The translations under genes were made by a program, and so were the position numbers. From contig JAQGKG010000265.1 of NCBI GenBank assembly GCA_028290245.1, positions 1-10,306 on the forward strand: DNA of 10,306 bases. The letters are read 5' to 3'. The notes beneath the pieces are model-generated. The model had not been told where the DNA came from and did no database searches. It saw only the letters and a program-made list of their open reading frames with translations. Below, piece after piece: positions 6,123 to 10,306 of this stretch (position 1 is its first letter; the number at the start of each line of letters is the position of its first letter). The stretch is from Devosia sp. (GTDB lineage Bacteria > Pseudomonadota > Alphaproteobacteria > Rhizobiales > Devosiaceae).

Positions 6123-7276
6123 TTTCGTTCCTCCCCAAGTTTTTTCCTGCCGATTCTCCGGGCGTCGTCCGCCGCGCGAACGGCTGCGATATTGACCGGC
6201 ATGTACGTTGCCTGGAGCTTTTTGTTTTCGTCGATGCTGTTGCCCATCTTGGCAGAAATCGATTCTACCGATGCGCCGCCTGCATTGGCCTCAACAGCCC
6301 CAGAGCGACGAATATCCATCAGCCTACGCGTTTCATCCGGTCCGAAAACCCGGAGCCGAGCATCAGCAAAGTCTGACACCAGTGAGTCCTTCGTGTACGG
6401 AACGCTGTTCCGCGGGCGACCACCCTTAGCTGTTGGTGCGTAACCCTTGGTACGAAAGATTGGCGCATCGTCGTGCAGATCATAGGGCAGGGACTGGATA
6501 TAGGCTTCAACGATGCGCTGGGTGCGCGGAGACGTGGTCCCAAGGGCGCTTTCACTTGTCTTGGTGCGATCGATAGCAAACGCCATGTCTTGACCGCTGG
6601 TAATTGCCTGTGCGGGTGTGAGGGTACGCGCATCCACGGGGGAAAACCCTGTGTCCCACGCCACGGCTATGATGCATGCAAGGCCACCGTAGCCATTGCG
6701 CCAAGCATCTTTGACCAAACGCACCACCTCGAACTGGCGCCAAGTCTGGGTGCGTCCGGCAATCGACTTTTTACGAATAGACAGGGACGGGTCTTGGCCG
6801 GCAACGCAAAGCTTCAAGGCGGCCAGAACCTTATAGAGCGCACGCCATGTCTTCATGGCCCGGCCAGCCTCCCCGTCGCCTTTGACGGCGCACAGATGGG
6901 CGTACCAGCGATCCAGTAGCTCGAACGTAATCTTGCTAGGATTGTCGCGGCCGAAAACCGGCTCGATAAACTTCCACCCGCGCTCCCAGTCTTCCTGGGT
7001 GCGGGGCGGCTTGCGCTTCCACTCATTGCTGCGCTTGAATCGCGCAAACCCATCGCCAACGCTGTTGGGTGGGTAGAATTGTCCCGTAATCGGTTCGTTA
7101 CCCTTGCGGGCGTTTTGGTAGCGAGCCTCCCACTGGTAGGCCAGGGCCTTCGACTCGGGACCGTGCAAGCCTAGAGCAACAGGTTCAAAGCCCATGACCT
7201 TCATCGCCGGCGTGGGCATCCAGTAGGCATACTTGCCTTTGCGCAGCACATAGTGGGGAGGTCGATGGTCAACCAA
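6083..7276 (-). CDS. Tyrosine recombinase / integrase with non-canonical active site
   Basis: Site-specific recombinase expected to catalyse integration and excision at tRNA-Asp. The protein, about 400 residues, has an N-terminal arm-binding region (YVLRKGKYAYW), a central SAM-like helical domain (residues 80-165) and a C-terminal catalytic domain. Numbering from the TTG at 7297, I see box I TGFSPVDAR with Ser219 where Arg is usual, Lys246 in RTKTS, box II MDIRR with Met327 for His and Arg330 kept, KMGNS with Asn353 for the third His/Trp, and the nucleophile Tyr365 in QATYMPVN. The tail is basic. No ATG start fits; TTG 7276 is chosen because AGAGAGG lies 10 nt upstream and it overlaps the preceding stop as TTGGTTGA. 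TTG 7297 and GTG 7249 are alternatives. The gene is cotranscribed with the 7269-7568 gene. Confidence 0.9.
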   Translation of the reverse strand: MVDHRPPHYVLRKGKYAYWMPTPAMKVMGFEPVALGLHGPESKALAYQWEARYQNARKGNEPITGQFYPPNSVGDGFARFKRSNEWKRKPPRTQEDWERGWKFIEPVFGRDNPSKITFELLDRWYAHLCAVKGDGEAGRAMKTWRALYKVLAALKLCVAGQDPSLSIRKKSIAGRTQTWRQFEVVRLVKDAWRNGYGGLACIIAVAWDTGFSPVDARTLTPAQAITSGQDMAFAIDRTKTSESALGTTSPRTQRIVEAYIQSLPYDLHDDAPIFRTKGYAPTAKGGRPRNSVPYTKDSLVSDFADARLRVFGPDETRRLMDIRRSGAVEANAGGASVESISAKMGNSIDENKKLQATYMPVNIAAVRAADDARRIGRKKLGEERNEFKKLKLGKGES

Positions 7277-7568
7277 GGCGGGCCAGCCTCTCTTCAAAGC
7301 CCTCGTGAGGGTCCGCTTCGCGGACGGCAGGAGCGGCCGAGAGGCCTGCTGAGCGGTCCAACCATATGTTGATGGCCTTGATGTCGTAAAACCCCGTCAC
7401 CGGGCACGGCTTCGGCATTCCGATATCGAAAAGGGCAGGGCGCTTCATGGCGAACTCTGCCGGCGTGAGCCCCAACAGTCGTGCAGCTTTAGGTGCAGCG
7501 ACCATGCGAGGATCTACGCGGAAGCGAATCTGGGAAGCCGTCGGCACGTTGTCGTTTTGCGCGTACAT
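7269..7568 (-). CDS. Excisionase-like small winged-helix protein
   Basis: A 99-residue protein. Residues 22-73 (VAAPKAARLLGLTPAEFA ... MPKPCPVTGFYDIKAINIWLDR) follow the pattern of AlpA/excisionase-type MerR-like domains: a helix-turn-helix, a short wing with MPKP, a residue block usually occupied by the substrate-facing turn, and a closing helix. Such proteins bend DNA at att sites or control integrase expression. The start is well supported by AGGGG, 7 nt upstream of the ATG. Its stop codon overlaps the integrase start, so the two are translationally coupled, which fits an excision-direction partner. The match is by pattern and context, not a specific family member I can name. Confidence 0.72.
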   Translation of the reverse strand: MYAQNDNVPTASQIRFRVDPRMVAAPKAARLLGLTPAEFAMKRPALFDIGMPKPCPVTGFYDIKAINIWLDRSAGLSAAPAVREADPHEGFEERLARLG

Positions 7569-7590
7569 CTGCTTCCCCTAAAGTTAGAGA

Positions 7591-7608
7591 CCCCGGCCGA
7601 AGCCGGGG
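7591..7608 (-). terminator. Hairpin with UUCG loop, minus-strand terminator or attenuator
   Basis: CCCCGGC (7591-7597) and GCCGGGG (7602-7608) form a perfect 7-bp stem. On the minus strand the loop is a C(UUCG)G tetraloop and is followed by TCTCTAACTTT. It lies between the small gene at 7619-7852 and the excisionase-like gene, so it may reduce read-through into the int operon. Confidence 0.6.
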
Positions 7609-7618
7609 CAATTGTCCG

Positions 7619-7852
7619 TCACATCGACAGTCCGGTCTCGACGCGATATTCCATGCAGGCAGCCATCATGTCGGCCTCGAGGCTTTTCACCTCATGCAAA
7701 ATGGTGTCGACGAGACGGCTCAGGGCCCCCACATCCGAGTAGGACAATCCCTCGACACGTTCGAGCATCCGGGACGCCACGATTAGGTAGTCCCGCGCAG
7801 TTCCGATTTTGTCCTCGGAGTCGAAAAGGTAGTTTTCAGCTGCAGTTTTCAT
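7619..7852 (-). CDS. Small helical protein of unknown function
   Basis: A 77-residue acidic protein with no family that I recognise. It appears wholly alpha-helical, with heptad-like hydrophobic spacing (DYLIVASRMLERVEGLSY; LSRLVDTILHEVKSLEADMM). It has no signal peptide or membrane segment, and one Cys in AACMEYR. AGAGG lies 8 nt upstream of the ATG. It is the first gene leftward from a divergent promoter region, followed by a hairpin and then the excisionase/integrase genes. By position it could be an accessory protein of the recombination module or a small phage-type protein; nothing in the sequence decides. Confidence 0.65.
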   Translation of the reverse strand: MKTAAENYLFDSEDKIGTARDYLIVASRMLERVEGLSYSDVGALSRLVDTILHEVKSLEADMMAACMEYRVETGLSM

Positions 7853-7901
7853 TTGATGGCCTCTGGTTCAGCTTGCGTCCGCATACTCAAGCATGCCAAA
7901 C

Positions 7902-7954
7902 GTTACCGTAACAAATGGGGCAAAGTCAACCGTCATTTGTCATGATATCAAATG
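7902..7954. promoter_or_regulatory. Divergent control region with operator-like dyads
   Basis: This lies between the leftward 77-codon gene and the rightward DNA-binding gene. GTTAC-C-GTAAC (7902-7912) is an 11-bp dyad. ATTTG (7935-7939) and CAAAT (7949-7953) form a second dyad centred on TGATATCA. CAAATG also occurs at 7912-7917. On the minus strand TTGACT (7929-7924) would be a -35 element, placing the GTTAC dyad over the -10 zone. A repressor binding here is inferred. Confidence 0.5.
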
Positions 7955-7963
7955 GGTGGATTG

Positions 7964-8662
7964 ATGGCATCTCCAGGCGAGCTAATTGACGCGATTGCGA
8001 AGGCGACCGGGTCACCGAGGGCGCGGGTATTTTCTGCCCATCGATACCTCCGAGAGGCAGGTTTCATTACTAAGGGCGGGAGGGGAACCAGTGCCGCCAA
8101 GATGACCGCGAAGGATGCGGCCCACCTCTTGATTGCGACTGCTTCGGTCGTGGATATCAAAGACTCCCCGAAACTGATTGAGCGACCGGGGTCGCTGGTT
8201 TCACCCGATGGCGAATGGAAGCTTCAGTTTGGCAAATTGCCGACATTTACCGATCTGCCTCATGATCATTCGTTTGCCCAGGCCATAGAAGCGCTGATCA
8301 AGTCTGCTGCGGGCGGTGAGCTTCAAGCACTCGCTGATGAGCTTGAGGGCAGCCCAGGCAGTCTGGAGACGGACACGATGCCTAGTCTCAATGTGCTTGT
8401 CTCGGTCTTGGGGCCGATACCGAGCGGGGTCATCATGATCGAGCAGATTGAGGTCGACCAGAGCGGCGATGCGGTGCCGCACCCGGATCAATTTTGGGAA
8501 CGGCACCGATATGACATCAGAAGGACTCACCCTGAATCGGGAAACCTTTCCTTCGTCGATGTGGCTAGGCCGGCAGAAATGGATGCGGATTTGAAAACGG
8601 TGATGACTTTTTCGCACCGGACGCTAGCAGCCATAGGCGCTGTTTTGTCATCGGACCATTGA
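7964..8662 (+). CDS. Putative DNA-binding protein with N-terminal helix-turn-helix, function unknown
   Basis: A protein of about 232 residues. The first 60 residues look like a winged helix: ELIDAIAKATGSPRARVF, then AHRYLREAGFITKGGRG with a basic wing, then AAKMTAKDAAHLLIA. This pattern of a regulator-like N-terminus ending in DAA-LLIA is common in unnamed proteins beside alphaproteobacterial integrases. The remainder (residues 70-232) has no motif I recognise; it is mixed alpha/beta and slightly acidic. ATG 7964 is preferred over 7952 because GGGTGG precedes it by 4-5 nt, while 7952 has no ribosome site and would be nearly leaderless. It is divergent from the integrase-side genes, which suits a regulator of the element. 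Its stop codon lies inside the first ATCGG-N9-CCGAT dyad. Confidence 0.78.
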   Translation: MASPGELIDAIAKATGSPRARVFSAHRYLREAGFITKGGRGTSAAKMTAKDAAHLLIATASVVDIKDSPKLIERPGSLVSPDGEWKLQFGKLPTFTDLPHDHSFAQAIEALIKSAAGGELQALADELEGSPGSLETDTMPSLNVLVSVLGPIPSGVIMIEQIEVDQSGDAVPHPDQFWERHRYDIRRTHPESGNLSFVDVARPAEMDADLKTVMTFSHRTLAAIGAVLSSDH

Positions 8663-8671
8663 TCCGATGGT
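8649..8671. promoter_or_regulatory. Operator-like dyad copy 1 (ATCGG-N9-CCGAT)
   Basis: A 23-bp unit containing ATCGG-N9-CCGAT (8650-8668), with 7-bp arms CATCGGA/TCCGATG. It overlaps the stop codon of the 7964-8662 gene. It is identical to the unit at 8746-8768 except for one central base. Confidence 0.75.
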
Positions 8672-8727
8672 CCGGATAAGTGTTGCAGAACTCCGGAACA
8701 TTGTCACAGATTGAGGAGGTAACGGGG

Positions 8728-8814
8728 GTGTTGAGGGGGTGCCTCCATCGGACCAATGATCCGATGGTGATTCAAGTAAGCGAATACGCTTATGCAAAGT
8801 GTTGTCCACAATAG
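8728..8814 (+). CDS. Candidate 28-codon leader or small ORF behind a strong ribosome site
   Basis: AGGAGG (8714-8719) is the strongest Shine-Dalgarno match in this non-coding stretch and lies 8 nt before GTG 8728. The frame runs 28 codons to TAG (8812-8814) and encodes a short peptide with three Cys (one near the start, a pair near the end). It spans the second operator-like dyad. It may be a regulatory leader, a real microprotein or chance. Confidence 0.22.
   Translation: MLRGCLHRTNDPMVIQVSEYAYAKCCPQ
8746..8768. promoter_or_regulatory. Operator-like dyad copy 2 (ATCGG-N9-CCGAT)
   Basis: Second 23-bp unit, 97 bp after the first, matching it at 22 of 23 positions (central A for T). It lies about 130 bp upstream of the AlpA-like operon and inside the candidate 28-codon reading frame. 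Confidence 0.75.
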
Positions 8815-8838
8815 CGTTGAGCTTATCCGCGCTTATGG
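8777..8838. repeat. Clustered GCTTAT repeats with a DnaA-box-like site
   Basis: TAAGCG-AATA-CGCTTA (8777-8792) is a 6-bp inverted repeat. GCTTAT recurs at 8788, 8821 and 8831, the last two 10 bp apart. TTGTCCACA (8802-8810) differs at one base from the common DnaA box TTATCCACA. The cluster lies in a 233-bp region (8663-8895) with no firm gene. It could be an origin-like or regulator-binding segment. Confidence 0.35.
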
Positions 8839-8869
8839 TGATTTTCCCGTCATTCCGATCTTCACTATC

Positions 8870-8889
8870 GTCGTGACGACCACTAGTGG
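8870..8889. promoter_or_regulatory. Overlapping palindromes at the AlpA-like gene start
   Basis: GTCGT-G-ACGAC (8870-8880) and the perfect 10-bp palindrome CCACTAGTGG (8880-8889) abut directly, ending 6 bp before the ATG at 8896. They occupy the place where a ribosome site would be, which suggests operator or translational control rather than a normal leader. Confidence 0.4.
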
Positions 8890-8895
8890 CGATGC

Positions 8896-9153
8896 ATGAC
8901 CACGAAGAAACCCCGCATCTCGATCCTTCCCAATTCGCTCCCACCCATCGGCTTGACCCGCGAAGCCGCCGCTGAGTTTATTGGTGTGTCACCATCCAAG
9001 TTCGACGAGATGGTCCGCGATGGGCGTATGCCAAAACCGAAGAAGATTGACGCTCGACGCGTCTGGTCTCGCACGGCCCTGGAGAAGGCATTTGCGCGGT
9101 TGCCAAGCGACGGCCCGGACGAAGATGAAGACGACGTGTGGTTCGCAACATGA
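8896..9153 (+). CDS. AlpA/excisionase-type DNA-binding protein
   Basis: An 85-residue protein whose residues 20-69 form an AlpA/MerR-like winged helix: LTREAAAEFIGVSPSKFDEM (helix-turn-helix), VRDGRMPKPKKI (wing; the G-MPKP element is a family hallmark), RRVWSRTALEKAFARL (closing helix). The tail is very acidic (DGPDEDEDD). AlpA proteins of P4-type and PICI satellites activate integrase or element genes; here the target is unknown. Only a weak GTGG precedes the ATG, and two palindromes lie in its place. Its stop overlaps the next start as ATGA, so both are translated together. Two ATCGG-N9-CCGAT sites lie upstream and may be bound by this protein or by another regulator of the element. Confidence 0.82.
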   Translation: MTTKKPRISILPNSLPPIGLTREAAAEFIGVSPSKFDEMVRDGRMPKPKKIDARRVWSRTALEKAFARLPSDGPDEDEDDVWFAT

Positions 9154-9641
9154 ACACGATGAACGCCCTCACGCTGACGCGCTCTGAGGCTGCTGCCCTT
9201 TGCCGCCTCTCCCCTTCCGGTTTCGATAGCTGGGTCCGCCGAGGGATTGTCCCGCCGCCAATACCGGGAACAAAGCGATGGAGCCGAGTGCAACTGGAGC
9301 GCGCCTTGGCCGGACAGTCGTGGGTGCCGCCGGAACCCACCGTGAAGACCCAACAAGAAAGAGGCGAGGAGGCCTATGCCGCATGGCGCGCGGATAGTGA
9401 CGAGCGGGACAAGCACAGCCCGCTTCACAACTTGAACCAGCGGGAAGACAGAGCGCTTCGGACGCTGGTGAAATTTGAGATTTCTAATGGCCGGGATATC
9501 GCGGGTGCTGGACTTGCAACTTTTGACGCTCTTTGCAGCAAGGGACTGGCTCAGCGGGTAACGCAAGGCTGGAAGCCAACGGTGGAAGGTATCACTGAGA
9601 TAGGGCGCACTGACACCTGGTTGAACTGGCATAAGCACTGA
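9150..9641 (+). CDS. Second AlpA-like protein with an extra C-terminal domain
   Basis: A 163-residue protein starting at ATG 9150, which overlaps the previous stop by the ATGA arrangement; GTG 9138 and ATG 9159 are alternatives. Residues 8-54 (LTRSEAAALCRLSPSGFDSW, RRGIVPPPIPGTKRWSRVQLERAL) parallel the winged helix of the gene before it, so the two look like diverged duplicates. A charged linker (residues 65-98) leads to a second helical region (100-155). Its pattern GLATFDALCSKGLAQRV ... GWKPTVEGITEIG resembles a generic winged helix, so the protein may bind DNA twice or bind DNA and a partner. The tail is WLNWHKH. It is in an operon with the 85-residue AlpA-like gene and is likely controlled by the same upstream sites. 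Confidence 0.78.
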   Translation: MNTMNALTLTRSEAAALCRLSPSGFDSWVRRGIVPPPIPGTKRWSRVQLERALAGQSWVPPEPTVKTQQERGEEAYAAWRADSDERDKHSPLHNLNQREDRALRTLVKFEISNGRDIAGAGLATFDALCSKGLAQRVTQGWKPTVEGITEIGRTDTWLNWHKH

Positions 9642-9686
9642 CTGCACCGAGATCTAAGCCATGCCGACGGGTGCAAGCGAAGCGCT

Positions 9687-9705
9687 ATCGGTAACTAAAT
9701 CCGAT
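9687..9705. promoter_or_regulatory. Operator-like dyad copy 3 (ATCGG-N9-CCGAT)
   Basis: ATCGG-TAACTAAAT-CCGAT, with the same arms and the same 9-bp spacing as the two dyads near 8650 and 8747. The centre differs, but the bases AT before CCGAT are shared. It ends 9 bp before the -35 hexamer at 9715. Confidence 0.7.
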
Positions 9706-9714
9706 ACCAAATCC

Positions 9715-9743
9715 TTGACACTCATTTCGTTTGTTCCTATTTT
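9715..9743 (+). promoter_or_regulatory. Near-consensus sigma-70 promoter
   Basis: TTGACA (9715-9720) is a perfect -35. A 17-bp spacer leads to TATTTT (9738-9743), four of six for the -10. It drives the gene at 9785 and is the best promoter match in the window. Its -10 lies inside the LexA-type box. Confidence 0.85.
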
Positions 9744-9747
9744 GTTC
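9733..9747 (+). promoter_or_regulatory. LexA-type SOS box GTTC-N7-GTTC
   Basis: GTTCCTATTTTGTTC matches the direct-repeat LexA site established for alphaproteobacteria (GTTC-N7-GTTC) exactly. It covers the -10 hexamer of a strong promoter, the position expected for repression. A further inverted copy of the longer half, GAACAAA (9777-9783), lies just before the start codon. Confidence 0.82.
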
Positions 9748-9784
9748 TCATTAATCGCAGTGCAAGCTAATGAGGAGAACAAAT

Positions 9785-10144
9785 ATGCACTTTCAGCAAA
9801 TCAGCTCCAGCGGAGCCACCGGGTACGGCATAACGATGGCTTGCAACGGGGTATTTTTGATGCCTGCCTACGACATAGAGCAAGACGGCGCGGCCGCAGA
9901 CCTCTGGTACGTGGTTCATCACGGCAGCATGGAGACGTTGGCCGTGCTTACAACTACGACAGACCGCGCGCTCGAAATTGCGATCGAGATTGCAAACCAT
10001 CACGAGTGGACCGAGATCGAGATGCCGCATTGGTCAGCCGATGACCTCGCCGCCCTCTTGCATAAGCACCCCGGGGAAATCGAGCCGCCCGAGGCCATGG
10101 CGCCGGACTGGGAAGAGTGTGTGCCCTACGGGCGAGCTGCCTGA
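9785..10144 (+). CDS. Orphan 119-residue protein, probably SOS-controlled
   Basis: No family recognised. The start is firm: AGGAG lies 7-8 nt before ATG 9785, downstream of a strong promoter; an in-frame ATG at 9770 lies before the ribosome site and is rejected. The protein is acidic, soluble and without a signal peptide. Residues 8-30 are Gly/Ser-rich and beta-like (SSSGATGYGITMACNGVFLM). Residues 38-60 (ADLWYVVHHGSMETLAVLT) form a likely beta-turn-beta. A helix around 60-72 and WSADDLAALLHKH at 83-95 follow, then a Pro/Glu-rich tail. Cys20 and Cys112 are the only cysteines. An SOS-type gene in an integrated element could help induce excision or act on DNA damage. That is inference from the promoter only. 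Confidence 0.8.
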   Translation: MHFQQISSSGATGYGITMACNGVFLMPAYDIEQDGAAADLWYVVHHGSMETLAVLTTTTDRALEIAIEIANHHEWTEIEMPHWSADDLAALLHKHPGEIEPPEAMAPDWEECVPYGRAA

Positions 10145-10218
10145 CGCACAGTTGGTAACCATGCCGGGCAGACCGCAGCAACTTATGCCAAGCCCCACCG
10201 TTACGACCGCAACTAACA

Positions 10219-10231
10219 GCGGCGAAGCCGC
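10219..10231 (+). terminator. Short hairpin after the orphan gene
   Basis: GCGGC-GAA-GCCGC, a 5-bp stem without a T run, 75 bp after the stop. It is weak as a terminator. No gene is seen in 10145-10289. Confidence 0.2.
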
Positions 10232-10250
10232 GCGATCTCCAAATATACTC

Positions 10251-10283
10251 ACCCCGGCATGCGCCCCCGTGCTGGGGTATAAT
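10251..10283 (+). promoter_or_regulatory. Hairpin joined to a perfect TATAAT
   Basis: ACCCCGGCA (10251-10259) pairs with TGCTGGGGT (10270-10278), nine pairs with one G-U, loop of 10. The last T of the right arm is the first base of TATAAT (10278-10283). No good -35 is seen 16-18 bp upstream; the dyad occupies that space and could be an activator or repressor site. The minus strand offers a weaker competing promoter here. Confidence 0.4.
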
Positions 10284-10289
10284 TTTGTC

Positions 10290-10306
10290 ATGAGTGGCGG
10301 CAATCA
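10290..10306 (+). CDS. Possible start of a next gene, cut by the window edge
   Basis: ATG at 10290 begins MSGGN and runs off the window. It lies only 6 nt after TATAAT with no ribosome site. If real, it would be translated from a leaderless transcript. Too little is visible to name a product. Confidence 0.25.

Noticed and set aside
6083..7297. Integrase decayed to a pseudogene because catalytic residues are missing
   Set aside because: The frame is intact for about 400 codons, the Tyr, Lys and second Arg are kept, and the overlap with the upstream gene is preserved, so a divergent but functional enzyme is more likely.
8683..8700. GAAC-N4-GAAC as a second SOS box
   Set aside because: Spacing is 4 bp; the alphaproteobacterial LexA site needs 7 bp.
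8565..8944. Minus-strand ORFs across the repeat-rich non-coding region
   Set aside because: No ribosome sites or domain patterns, and they overlap dyads and two plus-strand genes.
8883..9647. 254-codon minus-strand ORF opposite the AlpA-like genes
   Set aside because: Ser/Arg-rich antisense shadow; the plus-strand genes show clear winged-helix patterns and coupled starts.
9661..10044. 127-codon plus-strand ORF starting upstream of the promoter
   Set aside because: It begins before the TTGACA/TATTTT promoter, and its later half is Arg-rich frame-shift sequence of the 9785 gene, which has a proper ribosome site.

Overview
The window looks like alphaproteobacterial chromosome, most likely Hyphomicrobiales; a Devosia-like genome is my guess and is not proven. 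The reasons are high GC, the order lon - hupB - tRNA-Val(UAC) - tRNA-Asp(GUC), rhizobial-type Lon and HU sequences, and a GTTC-N7-GTTC box, the LexA site form used in this class.

Layout. Positions 1-2235 hold the 3' 90% of lon with its terminator. Positions 2385-2741 encode a small exported protein with two cysteines and no recognised family. Positions 2742-2999 hold a palindrome-rich intergenic repeat. Positions 3000-4921 hold a divergent tetR/tetA pair for tetracycline-type efflux, with three operator-like palindromes spaced exactly 19 bp apart between them. Positions 5209-5539 hold hupB (HU) and its terminator. Positions 5636-5711 and 5967-6043 are tRNA-Val and tRNA-Asp. The small exported gene and tetRA sit between lon and hupB, genes that usually adjoin in this group.

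From the 3' end of tRNA-Asp to the window's right edge I read the left part of an integrated element (phage satellite, small genomic island or prophage remnant; right end not in view). It starts with a tyrosine recombinase facing the tRNA, with repeats beside the tRNA end that fit an attachment site. The recombinase overlaps an upstream excisionase-like winged-helix gene. A small unknown gene follows, then a divergent control region and a 232-codon putative DNA-binding protein. Next come a repeat-rich non-coding control region and two overlapping AlpA/excisionase-like genes. Last is a 119-codon orphan gene behind a near-consensus promoter that carries a LexA-type box.

The strongest unexplained signal is regulatory. 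One dyad, ATCGG-N9-CCGAT, occurs three times in the element: twice ahead of the AlpA-like pair and once just upstream of the promoter with the LexA box. This suggests a small circuit in which an element-encoded regulator and the host SOS response jointly control the AlpA-like operon and the orphan gene. The functional reading is inference; the motifs themselves are visible in the sequence.
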